Positions 17,885-26,934 of a DNA stretch of 38,839 nt are shown in pieces. A program made the translations under genes and the position numbers. Source of the stretch: Pseudomonadaceae bacterium (lineage in GTDB: Bacteria; Pseudomonadota; Gammaproteobacteria; Pseudomonadales; Pseudomonadaceae); the NCBI GenBank assembly GCA_019745275.1, contig JAIETJ010000076.1:1-38839 (forward strand). Direction: 5' to 3'. A model generated the notes under the pieces. It was not told the origin of the DNA and ran no database searches. It saw only the letters and a list, made by a program, of their open reading frames with translations. Numbering within the stretch: the first letter of the stretch is position 1; each line of letters begins with the position of its first letter.

Positions 17885-19255
17885 ATGCTGAAAAAGCATA
17901 CGTTGATTGGCGCCGCAATTGTTCTGGCGCTATCTGCTGGTAACGCGCTGGCGGCCGTTTCGCCACAAGAAGCGGCTAAGCTGGGTACCACTTTGACGCC
18001 ATTTGGTGGCGAGATGGCTGGTAACGCAGCAGGGACTATCCCGGCTTGGACTGGTGGTATCACTAAGCCACCAGCCGACTGGAAAAAACCAGGTCAGCAT
18101 CACCCTGACCCGTTTGCCGCGGACAAGCCGCTGTACACCATTACCAAAGCCAACATGGAGCAATACAAGGCTAACCTGACTCCAGGTCAGATCGCATTGT
18201 TCAATGCTTACCCAAATACCTATCGTTTGCCGGTTTACCAAACCCGCCGTTCGGGTTCCGCACCGCAGTCGGTGTACGCCAACATCGCTAAGAACGCCAC
18301 CACTGCCAAGCTGGTAGAGGGCGGTAACGGTTTTGTTGACGCCTACGGCGGCAACCCATTCCCAATCCCGCAAAATGGTATTGAGGCTGTTTGGAACCAC
18401 ATTGCTCGCTACCGTGGTGAGTATGTGGTGCGCCGTGCCACTGAAGTGGCCGTGCAACGCAATGGCGATTACCAGCCAGTAACCTCGCAGCAGGAAGTGT
18501 TGTTTCGTTTCTACAATCCCAAAGGTTCGGCTGCGACCTTGAATAACACCATGTTCGACTACCTGTCGTTCACCAAGAGCCCTGCGCGCTTGGCCGGTGG
18601 TGCGATTCTGGTTCACGAAACCCTCGATCAGGTAAAAGAGCCACGTCAGGCGTGGGCTTATAACGCTGGCCAACGTCGTGTACGTCGTGCGCCAAACTTG
18701 GCTTATGACACACCAATCTCGGCGGCTGATGGTCTGCGCACCGCCGATGACACCGATATGTATAACGGTTCGCCAGATCGTTACGACTGGAAGCTGATCG
18801 GCAAGAAAGAAATTTACATCCCGTACAACAACTACCGCCTTGGCGCTGCTGGTGTGCAATACAAAGATGCTCTGCAAGTGGGTCACTTGAACCCTGACCT
18901 GACCCGTTGGGAGCTGCACCGCGTATGGGTTGTTGAAGGTAAGCTGAAAGAGGGCGCACGCCATATCTACTCCAAGCGTGTGATGTACCTTGATGAAGAT
19001 AGCTGGCAAGCTGCTGAAGTTGACCAATACGACGGTCGTGGCGAGTTGTGGCGTGTGTCGGTTGCTTATCTGAAGAACTACTACGAGCTGCCAACTACTT
19101 GGACTGCTCTAGACGTGTTCCACGATCTGCAAGCGCGTCGCTACCACGTACAAGGTTTGGATAGCGAAGAGTCGAGCACCATCGACTTCAGCCAGCCGAC
19201 TCCAGACGATGGCTATTTCAAGCCAGCTGCTCTGCGTCGTCGCGGCACTCGTTAA
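17885..19255 (+). CDS. DUF1329 periplasmic protein (LolA/LolB-like fold suspected)
   Basis: A 456-residue protein recognised as DUF1329 from the N-terminal block LGTTLTPFGGEMAGNAAGTI and the central region around YRLPVYQTRRS. A signal peptide (LKKHTLIGAAIVLALSAG, cleavage after ALA at about 23) sends it to the periplasm; no lipobox cysteine is present. GGAGAGA precedes the ATG. Family members are often annotated as outer-membrane-lipoprotein-sorting-like because of a suspected LolA/LolB-type lipid-binding barrel; I recall this as a fold-level relationship and cannot verify it here. Conserved blocks late in the protein (RYDWKLIGKKEIYIPYNN and YSKRVMYLDEDSWQ) resemble that fold. Codon use is strongly optimised, suggesting high expression. 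It forms a pair with DUF1302 and ends at a terminator. Confidence 0.9.
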   Translation: MLKKHTLIGAAIVLALSAGNALAAVSPQEAAKLGTTLTPFGGEMAGNAAGTIPAWTGGITKPPADWKKPGQHHPDPFAADKPLYTITKANMEQYKANLTPGQIALFNAYPNTYRLPVYQTRRSGSAPQSVYANIAKNATTAKLVEGGNGFVDAYGGNPFPIPQNGIEAVWNHIARYRGEYVVRRATEVAVQRNGDYQPVTSQQEVLFRFYNPKGSAATLNNTMFDYLSFTKSPARLAGGAILVHETLDQVKEPRQAWAYNAGQRRVRRAPNLAYDTPISAADGLRTADDTDMYNGSPDRYDWKLIGKKEIYIPYNNYRLGAAGVQYKDALQVGHLNPDLTRWELHRVWVVEGKLKEGARHIYSKRVMYLDEDSWQAAEVDQYDGRGELWRVSVAYLKNYYELPTTWTALDVFHDLQARRYHVQGLDSEESSTIDFSQPTPDDGYFKPAALRRRGTR

Positions 19256-19272
19256 GCGTTACTGTTAAGTGC

Positions 19273-19300
19273 AAAGGCCGCTCATCTGAAGCGGCCTTTT
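19273..19300 (+). terminator. terminator after DUF1329
   Basis: AAAGGCCGCT (19273-19282) pairs perfectly with AGCGGCCTTT (19290-19299) around a 7-base loop and ends in a short T-run. It separates the DUF1302-DUF1329 pair from the following two genes, so those probably have their own promoter in 19301-19444, where TTGTCA (19366-19371) and TAGCAT (19390-19395), 18 bases apart, are a weak candidate. Confidence 0.85.
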
Positions 19301-19444
19301 CACGTTGTAAGGCAGAGCAATTAATAATTAATGGCGCTAGGTAACAAAACATAACGTGGCAAGGATTGTCAGGTGTTTGCCTAGCTCGCTAGCATAGGCG
19401 GCCTACTTCGTAGAGCTTCCGATAATAATCAAGGAGATAGGTGT

Positions 19445-20524
19445 ATGCGTGAGCCCATTTCACGGCGCACCCAGCGTGGCGTGAGTGCAGCATTGCTGCC
19501 CAAGCCTGCACTGCGCGCTCGTTCGCCACTGGCTAAGGCCATATCACTGCTTGGCGCATTTTCGCTGCTAGGTTTGTTTGCCACGCCAGTGTTGGCTGAG
19601 AGCGCAGCAAGCGCCCCGACGACTGCGCTGGTTATGCCTAAGGCTGCCCACAGTTTGCTGCTGGCGATAGCCCAAGCCGGTAATCGTTTAGTGGCGGTGG
19701 GTGATCGCGGGCACGTACTGTACTCCGACGACCAAGGGGTCTCTTGGACGCAAGCCAAGGTACCGACTCGGCAAATGCTCACCTCGGTGTTTTTTGTTAA
19801 CGACAAGAAAGGCTGGGTAACCGGGCATGACTCACTGATCTTGGCCACCGTAGATGGCGGTGAGACTTGGACCGAGCAATTTATCGACCTTGAGCGCGAA
19901 GCGCCGCTGTTAGATATATGGTTTAAAAATGCTCAACACGGTTTTGCCGTGGGTGGTTATGGCGCGATTCTGGAAACCACCGATGGTGGCGCACACTGGG
20001 AAGACATCAGTGATCGGCTGGATAACGAAGACCAGCGTCACCTGAATAGCATCACCGAGATTAAAGACTCCGGTTTGTTTGCCGTCGGTGAAATGGGCAG
20101 CATGTTCCGCTCCGCCGATTGGGGACAAACCTGGGAAACCGTTAAGGGACCGTATGAAGGCTCGCTGTTTGGTGTTTCAGGCACCACTGAAAGCGCTTCG
20201 GTGTTGGCGTACGGCTTGCGCGGCCATCTATTTCGCTCGCCAGACTTTGGCAAAAGCTGGCAAGAAATTAGTTTAAAAGGCACTAATGGCGCCTTGGAGT
20301 TTGGTTTGGCCGATGGCGTTGTGCTCAAGGACGGCTCGGTGGTGGTGGTTGGCCACGGTGGCAGCGTGCTTAAAAGCACTGACAAGGGGCATAGCTTCAG
20401 TGTGCTGAATCGTGCCGATCGTTTGTCTTTGTCGGGTGTGAGTGCCGACGACAAGGGTAATTTGATTTTAGTAGGTCAGGGCGGTGTGCATGTCGCAACG
20501 TCAACAGGCGCTGCGCCACAATAA
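19445..20524 (+). CDS. secreted Ycf48/BNR-repeat beta-propeller protein
   Basis: A 359-residue protein with an N-terminal export signal: a long basic region with two RR pairs, a hydrophobic stretch at about 31-48, and likely cleavage after VLA near residue 51. The mature part is built of about six BNR/Asp-box-like repeats, each with a pattern like S-x-D-x-G-x-x-W: SDDQGVSW, TVDGGETW, TTDGGAHW, SADWGQTW, SPDFGKSW and STDKGHSF. This is the Ycf48/Hcf136-type propeller, used elsewhere to help assemble membrane complexes; sialidase activity is not implied. AAGGAG at 19431-19436 is a strong ribosome binding site. It lies 29 bases before the RND-type permease, so the propeller is likely a periplasmic partner of that pump. 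Confidence 0.88.
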   Translation: MREPISRRTQRGVSAALLPKPALRARSPLAKAISLLGAFSLLGLFATPVLAESAASAPTTALVMPKAAHSLLLAIAQAGNRLVAVGDRGHVLYSDDQGVSWTQAKVPTRQMLTSVFFVNDKKGWVTGHDSLILATVDGGETWTEQFIDLEREAPLLDIWFKNAQHGFAVGGYGAILETTDGGAHWEDISDRLDNEDQRHLNSITEIKDSGLFAVGEMGSMFRSADWGQTWETVKGPYEGSLFGVSGTTESASVLAYGLRGHLFRSPDFGKSWQEISLKGTNGALEFGLADGVVLKDGSVVVVGHGGSVLKSTDKGHSFSVLNRADRLSLSGVSADDKGNLILVGQGGVHVATSTGAAPQ

Positions 20525-20553
20525 TAAGCCGGGCTCGATAAGGTATTAATACA

Positions 20554-22929
20554 ATGAGTAAGCATCACCAGGACAAGGCGACGTTCCTCGAACGCCTAAT
20601 TTTTAATAACCGCCCGGCAGTGATCTTCATCTGTGTGCTGGTGACGTTATTTTTGGGCTCGCAGGCGCTGCAAGTCCGTCCCTCGACCAGTTTCGAGAAG
20701 ATGATCCCGCTGCACCACCCGTTTATTCAAAAAATGATGCAGCACCGTGACGATCTTGCCGGTTTAGGCAATACCGTGCGGATCTCTGTGGCGGCAGTTG
20801 ATGGTGACATCTTCTCCAAGGAATACATCGAGACGCTGCGTCAGATCAACGACGAGGTGCTGTATATCCAGGGTGTGGATCGCTCCGGGTTGAAGTCGTT
20901 GTGGACGCCGAATGTGCGTTGGACCGAGGTAACTGAAGAGGGTTTTACCGGCGGTACGATCATTCCGCAAACCTACAACGGTTCTTCTGACAGCTTAAAT
21001 GAGCTGCGCAATAACATCCTGAAGTCGGGGCAGGTTGGGCGTTTGGTCGCCAACAACTTCAAGTCGAGCATTCTCGATGTGCCGCTGCAGGCCTCCTATC
21101 CGGATCCAAATGACCAAGGCATCTTGTTGCCGCTGGACTATCGGCAGTTCTCCCACCAGTTGGAAGAACGGATCCGCGATAAGTTTGAAAAGCAAAATCC
21201 TAACGTACAAATTCACATCATTGGTTTTGCCAAGAAAGTTGGCGATCTGATCGATGGTTTACTGATGGTGGCGATGTTTTTCGCCGCGGCCTTCGCTATT
21301 ACCTGGGTGCTGTTGTACTGGTTTACCTGGTGTATGCGCAGTACCGTTGGCGTGCTGGTCACCACCTTAGTAGCAGTGATTTGGCAGCTGGGTCTGATGC
21401 ACTTGGTTGGCTTTGGCCTCGATCCGTATTCGATGTTGGTGCCGTTCTTGATTTTCGCCATTGGTATTTCCCATGGCGTACAAAAGATTAACGGTATTGC
21501 GCAGAATTCAAGTGGTGCAGAAAACGCCTTAACGGCGGCGCGGCGGACCTTTCGCCAGCTGTTTTTGCCGGGCATGATCGCGATTCTGGCCGACGCGGTG
21601 GGCTTTATTACCCTGACAGTGATGGACATCGGGGTAATTCACGAGCTGGCCATTGGCGCTTCGATCGGTGTGATCGTGATCGTGTTCACCAACCTAATTC
21701 TGCTGCCAGTCGCAATCTCGTATTTGGGCATTAGTAAAAAAGCCATTGAGCGCAGTAAGCGCGATGCCGATAGCGAGCATCCCTTCTGGCGCCTTCTGTC
21801 GAATTTTGCCCATCCAGTAGTGGCGCCGATTTCGGTGGTGATTGCCTTAGCCGCTTTCGGTGGTGGCCTTTGGTACAGTCAGGGTCTGAAAATTGGCGAC
21901 CTTGATCAAGGCGCGCCGGAGTTGCGTCCAGACTCGCGTTACAACCTCGACAATCAGTTCATCATTAGTAACTACTCAACCAGTTCCGATGTGTTGGTGG
22001 TGATGGTGGAGACCTCGCCTGAGGGTTGTTCGACCCACGAAACGCTGACACCTATCGATGAAATGATGTGGACGTTAGAAAATACGCCTGGGGTGCAGTC
22101 GGCGATTTCTTTGGTAACTGTTTCCAAGCAAGTCATCAAAGGCATGAACGAGGGCAACCTGAAATGGGAAACCCTGTCGCGTAACCAAGATGTGCTGAAT
22201 AACTCGATCTCACGCGCTGATGGCTTGTACAACACCGACTGCTCATTGGCGCCGGTGCTGGTGTTCCTCAACGACCACAAAGCGGAAACCCTTGATCGGG
22301 TGGTGAACGCGGTTAAATTGTTCGCTAAAGAGCATGACACCGAGAACCGTAAGTTTGTCTTGGCAGCTGGTAATGCCGGGATTGAAGCGGCCACCAACGA
22401 AGTGATCAAAGAGTCGGAACTGACGGTCTTGTTGTTGGTGTATCTGTGCGTGGCGATCATGTGCATGATTACCTTCCGCTCGCTTGCCGCTACCGTGTGT
22501 ATCGTGCTGCCGTTGGTGCTGACCTCGGTGCTGGGTAATGCGCTGATGACCTTCCTTGGGATTGGCGTCAAGGTGGCAACCTTGCCGGTAATTGCCTTGG
22601 GTGTAGGTATCGGTGTCGACTACGGGATTTACATTTACAGCCGCCTAGAAAGCTTCCTGCGTGCCGGTTTACCGTTGCAAGAGGCTTACTACCAAACGCT
22701 TAAATCAACGGGTAAGGCGGTGTTGTTTACCGGTCTGTGCTTGGCTGCCGGTGTGGCAACTTGGATGTTCTCGGCAATCAAATTCCAAGCTGACATGGGC
22801 TTGATGCTGACCTTTATGTTCCTAGTGAACATGTTCGGTGCCATCTGGCTGTTGCCAGCCCTGGCGCGCTTCTTGATTAAACCGGAGAAACTCGCCGGTA
22901 AAGTGGGTGGTTCGCTACTCGCGCACTAA
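20554..22929 (+). CDS. RND superfamily / MMPL-type exporter permease
   Basis: A 791-residue inner-membrane protein with the RND duplication: TM1 (about 20-38), a large periplasmic loop, five helices (about 225-400), then TM7 (about 415-435), a second loop and five more helices to about 770. It belongs to the MMPL/HpnN/patched-like branch, not the tripartite drug pumps. The second half has the proton-relay motif GVGIGVDYGIYIYSR with D689. In the first half the corresponding site reads FAIGISHGVQ with H307 where an acidic residue is usual. Such proteins move lipids or other hydrophobic molecules. The preceding secreted propeller and the DUF1302/DUF1329 pair upstream suggest a shared pathway. 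A terminator follows immediately. The ribosome binding site is weak. Confidence 0.92.
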   Translation: MSKHHQDKATFLERLIFNNRPAVIFICVLVTLFLGSQALQVRPSTSFEKMIPLHHPFIQKMMQHRDDLAGLGNTVRISVAAVDGDIFSKEYIETLRQINDEVLYIQGVDRSGLKSLWTPNVRWTEVTEEGFTGGTIIPQTYNGSSDSLNELRNNILKSGQVGRLVANNFKSSILDVPLQASYPDPNDQGILLPLDYRQFSHQLEERIRDKFEKQNPNVQIHIIGFAKKVGDLIDGLLMVAMFFAAAFAITWVLLYWFTWCMRSTVGVLVTTLVAVIWQLGLMHLVGFGLDPYSMLVPFLIFAIGISHGVQKINGIAQNSSGAENALTAARRTFRQLFLPGMIAILADAVGFITLTVMDIGVIHELAIGASIGVIVIVFTNLILLPVAISYLGISKKAIERSKRDADSEHPFWRLLSNFAHPVVAPISVVIALAAFGGGLWYSQGLKIGDLDQGAPELRPDSRYNLDNQFIISNYSTSSDVLVVMVETSPEGCSTHETLTPIDEMMWTLENTPGVQSAISLVTVSKQVIKGMNEGNLKWETLSRNQDVLNNSISRADGLYNTDCSLAPVLVFLNDHKAETLDRVVNAVKLFAKEHDTENRKFVLAAGNAGIEAATNEVIKESELTVLLLVYLCVAIMCMITFRSLAATVCIVLPLVLTSVLGNALMTFLGIGVKVATLPVIALGVGIGVDYGIYIYSRLESFLRAGLPLQEAYYQTLKSTGKAVLFTGLCLAAGVATWMFSAIKFQADMGLMLTFMFLVNMFGAIWLLPALARFLIKPEKLAGKVGGSLLAH

Positions 22930-22944
22930 GCCCCTCGCGTAACC

Positions 22945-22975
22945 AAAAAACCGCAGCCTTGGCTGCGGTTTTTTT
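22945..22975 (+). terminator. terminator after the RND-type permease
   Basis: AACCGCAGCC (22949-22958), a TT loop, GGCTGCGGTT (22961-22970) and a T-run form a strong rho-independent terminator, with a mirrored A-run on the left. It starts 15 bases after the permease stop. Confidence 0.92.
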
Positions 22976-23341
22976 ATGGCTGGGAGCTTGTTGGCTGTAA
23001 ACGTATAGCTCGTGTTGAGCTTTAAGAGCCAGCTTGCTGGCGATGCAGATAGCTGACGGTCTGAGGTAAGTTACTCGCGGAAAAGCACTGCTTGCGAGAT
23101 TGCTGTCATGCGTTTCCGATAGATTCTGCGTGATGCGCAGAAGGTCTATTTTGTCGGGCGGATTAGGCGCATGAGCGCAGCCTGTCTGATGCTACTTAAC
23201 TCAGCCTATACAACCTGCCCCTGGCTTACTGACGAGATGGCGCACTGCGCGCATCAGCGGTTTATGCCGCTGCGCGCCATCCTTAAAGAACTTCATCCAG
23301 CGCAACATGACTTAAGCCATGCGCCTACAGGTTCGCCGGCC
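22976..23341. other. intergenic region with a REP-like hairpin, no supported gene
   Basis: This stretch between the permease terminator and the convergent batD end carries no gene I can support. GCCAGC-TT-GCTGGC (23028-23041) in the context gagccagcttgctggcgatg resembles the short palindromic REP elements of fluorescent pseudomonads. A 7-bp hairpin TTCTGCG-TGATG-CGCAGAA is at 23124-23142, without a T-run. A 64-codon plus-strand frame (23171-23365) overlaps the batD end and lacks a convincing ribosome binding site. Confidence 0.4.
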
Positions 23342-25009
23342 TCAGCGCGGATACAGCGGCGGTAGCGGGCTAGGTTCTTGGGTGCTGGCGCTGAGGGTCT
23401 CGGCGGCGGGTAAGGTGCGGATCGCACGCCACAAATCTTCGCCTTGCCACTGCTGGCCGGTTTCGCTGTAGAGCGCGCCGTTAAGGCCGTCGAGGGCGGC
23501 CGATAGCGGTACAAAGCGGGCGGCCAACTCGGCCAAGGTTTCCGGTTGCTGGCGCGCCCACGCATCCAGTGCTTGGCGGGTGGCTTGTGGCTCATTGCTT
23601 TGACAGGCGCGTTTTAGATCATCCAGCAGGGTGCGCGGGCTCGGTCCGGTTTGGCTGGCGGCGGCAATTGCTGGCTGGCGGCGGGCGCGCCACCACAGAC
23701 CAAAACCCAGCAGGCTGGTACTACTGAGTACCCCGCAGGCCAACTGCCAAGGCCATAGCGGCGGGCTCTCAACGGCGGGCGCTAGTACTGGCGTCTCAGT
23801 GTTTGGTGTGGCTGGCTGCTCCGGGTTGGCGAGCACCTCTAAAGGCTGTGCGGCTAAGCTGAGGTGTTCGAGTTTATCGGTTTGGGTGTTCCACCAAGGT
23901 ATATCCAGCGCGGCTAGTTCGAGCGTTCCGGCGCGATTAGGCACCAATGCTTGGCGCTCTTCGCGTGCACCGAGCAAGCCCTGCTCAGTGATTTGATTGC
24001 TCAGTTGTGGCTGGTCCGGGTAGCTGCGCAGACCGGCGATTTGACTGGCAGGCAAGGGCGGCAATTGGGCGCTGGAGAGGCCTTCGGCGCTAAGTTTAAG
24101 GCTGCGAGTTAGCGAGTCGCCAACCTTGACGGTGCTCAGTGACGGGTTCCAATTTTCACTGAGGGTCAGTGCCCGCGCGGGTAACCACGCGGCATCGGCC
24201 GGATAGTCGGCGGGTTTAGGTTTTACCTGCAGGGCGATGGCGGCTGACTTTACCCGGCTTAGCCGGCCTTGTTGGCCGAAAGGGTCGTAACTGTTGCTCT
24301 GCCGTGCGTTGGCCATGGTGGCGCTAAATTGCAGCGCCGGAATGCTCAGTTGTCCGCTTTGCTGGGGGAAAATGGCGTAGCGCAGTTCGATTACTCCGTG
24401 ACGCACACCATTGATCAGCTTTTCGTAAGTGCGCGGCTCGCCGAGTTGTTCGATGCGCGCATCCTGCATCTGCAGTGGGGTCAGGCTGCTGTCGTTATAC
24501 AAAGACACCGAGTGGTAAATACGCAGGGTCAAAATAGCTTGGGCCTGCACATACACGCTGTCTTGATCGAGGCTCGCGTCGATAAACACCGGGGCCAATT
24601 TGCCCTGAGCGTTTTGCGTTTGGCTGTCGGCGCTGAGTACATGCAGAGTAATTGGCTGGCTGGAGGCGTCGCCCAGTTGCAGCGGTGGAATCACCACGTA
24701 GCCGGTTTGCTTGGGTTGCAAGGTGATCACCCAACTGGTGCTGGAGTGCGACTTACCGTTGTTGCTGTTGATTTGATTGAGTTGGCGAGTGCCCAGTACC
24801 GCAAATAAATCATTCAGTGGGCTGAAATCGGGTTTGCCGAACAGGGTGATGTCGTCCGATTGCAGGGTCAGCTCGACGGTTTCGCCCTCGCTCAGTTGTG
24901 CGCGGTCAACCCGTGCGGTAAAGCCATCGGCTTGTGCGGATAAACTCAAGAGGGCGCACATCATGCTCAGTAACAGAATAAAAGGCAGTGCAATTCGGTG
25001 GCGGATCAT
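23342..25009 (-). CDS. batD: BatD-like membrane protein (oxygen tolerance/Bat family)
   Basis: A 555-residue protein ending the MoxR/Bat operon. The start at 25009 (MIRHRIALPF) overlaps the batB stop as ATGA and yields a signal peptide with cleavage near AQADG. A large periplasmic beta-rich region follows, opening with FTARVDRAQLSEGETVELTL, typical of BatD. One membrane helix (about 419-441, LACGVLSSTSLLGFGLWW) is followed by a ~110-residue cytoplasmic tail with a conserved RQALDAWAR segment. BatD proteins act with BatA/B and MoxR ATPases in envelope stress or aerotolerance; the precise role is not settled in the family. Confidence 0.88.
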   Translation of the reverse strand: MIRHRIALPFILLLSMMCALLSLSAQADGFTARVDRAQLSEGETVELTLQSDDITLFGKPDFSPLNDLFAVLGTRQLNQINSNNGKSHSSTSWVITLQPKQTGYVVIPPLQLGDASSQPITLHVLSADSQTQNAQGKLAPVFIDASLDQDSVYVQAQAILTLRIYHSVSLYNDSSLTPLQMQDARIEQLGEPRTYEKLINGVRHGVIELRYAIFPQQSGQLSIPALQFSATMANARQSNSYDPFGQQGRLSRVKSAAIALQVKPKPADYPADAAWLPARALTLSENWNPSLSTVKVGDSLTRSLKLSAEGLSSAQLPPLPASQIAGLRSYPDQPQLSNQITEQGLLGAREERQALVPNRAGTLELAALDIPWWNTQTDKLEHLSLAAQPLEVLANPEQPATPNTETPVLAPAVESPPLWPWQLACGVLSSTSLLGFGLWWRARRQPAIAAASQTGPSPRTLLDDLKRACQSNEPQATRQALDAWARQQPETLAELAARFVPLSAALDGLNGALYSETGQQWQGEDLWRAIRTLPAAETLSASTQEPSPLPPLYPR

Positions 25010-26934
25010 CGCGATTGTTCCTGACGCTGTTGCTGTTGGTACCAAAATTTACGCCGCAGTAACTCACCCGGCTCATCCGGGATTTGTCGCAGCCATTGCT
25101 CTAATGCTTGCCGTTGCTCGGTATCCAGCGCCGGCTGTGGCGAACCCTCGAGATTGTCGCCGGGTTTGCCTGCCATTTTGCTGTCGGCCTTAGTCGCGGC
25201 TGAGTCTTGCTGCGGTTTTTGCGGCTGGTTTGATTGCTCGCCAGGCTTGCCGTCGGGCGTTTTGGCCGGCATGTTGCTCTCTTTGCTGGGATCTTGACTT
25301 GGCTTGTTAGGTTGATTGTTGGGCGAGTTTTGCGCGGGTTTATCCTTTGCCGCCGACGGTTGAGCGGCTTGTTCGGCAGACTGCTGAGGGTCCTTGGCCG
25401 CTTGCGCGGGGTCGTTTGATTTTTGCCCTTGCTGCCCTTGCTGTTGTTGCTGGGACTGCTGCTGATTACTTGCCTGTTGCTGTTGGTTTTGTTGGCCATC
25501 TTGCTGTTGTTTGGTGTCCTGATCCTGACCTTGGTTTTGTTGATCCTGCTTTTGTTGCTGTTGACGTTGCCGCAGGGCTTGCTCAACCAGTGCCTTGTTT
25601 TGTTTGGCCACAGCCAGTTCAGGTTGGCGCTCAAGGGCTTGTTCGTAGGCGTCGATGGCCGCCTCTAATTCGCCGGCTTTGGCCAAGGCATTGGCGCGGT
25701 TGTAGTGGTCGGTGGGTTCGTAACCTTGGGCGAAGCGCTCGGCGGCGCCGCTAAAGTCGCCCGCCTGATACAGCGCTTGGCCCTGCCATTGCGGGTCGTC
25801 GAAGCGTTTCGCCGCCTCCAGTGGCTTTTGTGCGTCTAGCAGGCGCTGGCCCTGCTGGTCTGGCCGTAGCCACAGATCGTTAAACTCGAAGGCATAGCTG
25901 GGCTGCGGCGTGAGGATAAAAATCAGCGGCAAGCAAAACAGCCAGCCGCGTCGGCCGGCGCACGCGCCGAGCAGTAAGAGCGGCAGTAGCAGCCAGTGAC
26001 CTTGGTCGGCCCAGGTGCTCAGCTGGATAGGTTCATCGCCGTCACGCAGGCTCTGCACACCGTCGAGTAAATTCAGTTGGCGTAAGTCGTCTTCATCTAG
26101 GCTGGCGCCGGCGTAGCGCCCGCCCTGTTGTTTGGCGAAGACCTTGAGGCCGCTGCTGTCTAAGCGGGGCAAGAGAATGGCGCCTTGGGCATCTTTGACA
26201 AAGCCGCCATCCTCCAGCGCAATGGGTGCGCCGTCGCGGGTGCCGATACCGAGAATTAGCAGTTCAATATTGGTTTTTTTCAAGGCCCGACGAATGCCGT
26301 CTTGCTCCTCAGCGTTAAGGTCGCTGGTGATTAACAGGACTTTACCCACACCTTGCGCGCCCTGTTTGAGTAACTCAGTGGCCAGGCTTACCGCTAAGTC
26401 GGCGCGCTGTCCTGCAGCCGGCATGATGGCGGGGCTGAGTGAATCGAGCAGGTTGCGACTGGTGGCCAAGTCATCCGAGAGCGGCACTACGGTGTGGGCG
26501 CTGCCGGCAAACACGACGATCGCGGTTTGTGCGTCGCGCCGGCTCTGCAGTAAGTCTTGCAGCTTGCGCTTGGCTTGAGCTAAGCGGGTGGGCGGCACGT
26601 CGCTGGCGAGCATCGCGGGGGTGAGTGCGAGCACTACCACCAGCGCGTCGGCGCGCTTCTGACTGATTTGCTCGACCCGCTGCCAGCTTGGCCCCAGTAG
26701 CGCCAACACAGCCAGCAGCCAGGCTAAGGCCAGTGCCAGCCACGGCAGGCGACTATTACGTTTGGCGCTACCGCTTAGCAACACCTGATGAAACGCCGCC
26801 GGCAGCAGGCTTTGCCAGCGGCCGGCGCGCTGTTGGCGATGCCACAATTGCCAGACTAACCAGCCCAGTAACGGTAGTGCCAGTAACCACCACGGCCTTA
26901 ACCACTGCGGCCACAGCTCAGCGAAGATGCTCAT
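25006..26934 (-). CDS. batB: BatB/BatC-type VWA plus TPR protein
   Basis: A 642-residue fusion of a BatB-like von Willebrand A membrane protein with BatC-like TPR repeats. Order: membrane helices at about 12-31 and 63-81, a VWA domain about 95-290, two hydrophobic segments (about 313-325 and 331-342), TPRs about 384-450, then a glutamine-rich stretch (456-500) and a Q/P/K/N-rich disordered tail ending in EQWLRQIPDEPGELLRRKF. The metal-ion site is degenerate: where DxSxS is expected the sequence reads A103-L-T-P-A107, so metal binding is doubtful. The start at ATG 26934 (MSIFAELWP) overlaps the batA stop as ATGA; the longer frame to 26982 would cut deep into batA. Confidence 0.9.
   Translation of the reverse strand: MSIFAELWPQWLRPWWLLALPLLGWLVWQLWHRQQRAGRWQSLLPAAFHQVLLSGSAKRNSRLPWLALALAWLLAVLALLGPSWQRVEQISQKRADALVVVLALTPAMLASDVPPTRLAQAKRKLQDLLQSRRDAQTAIVVFAGSAHTVVPLSDDLATSRNLLDSLSPAIMPAAGQRADLAVSLATELLKQGAQGVGKVLLITSDLNAEEQDGIRRALKKTNIELLILGIGTRDGAPIALEDGGFVKDAQGAILLPRLDSSGLKVFAKQQGGRYAGASLDEDDLRQLNLLDGVQSLRDGDEPIQLSTWADQGHWLLLPLLLLGACAGRRGWLFCLPLIFILTPQPSYAFEFNDLWLRPDQQGQRLLDAQKPLEAAKRFDDPQWQGQALYQAGDFSGAAERFAQGYEPTDHYNRANALAKAGELEAAIDAYEQALERQPELAVAKQNKALVEQALRQRQQQQKQDQQNQGQDQDTKQQQDGQQNQQQQASNQQQSQQQQQGQQGQKSNDPAQAAKDPQQSAEQAAQPSAAKDKPAQNSPNNQPNKPSQDPSKESNMPAKTPDGKPGEQSNQPQKPQQDSAATKADSKMAGKPGDNLEGSPQPALDTEQRQALEQWLRQIPDEPGELLRRKFWYQQQQRQEQSR

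Noticed and set aside
23171..23365. 64-codon plus-strand frame with several cysteines
   Set aside because: It overlaps the end of batD, has no convincing ribosome binding site, and I recognise no family; conservation would be needed to accept it.
25160..25640. Long plus-strand open frames opposite the batB tail, rich in leucine and valine
   Set aside because: They are antisense shadows of the glutamine-rich low-complexity segment (CAG/CAA read backwards as CTG/TTG).
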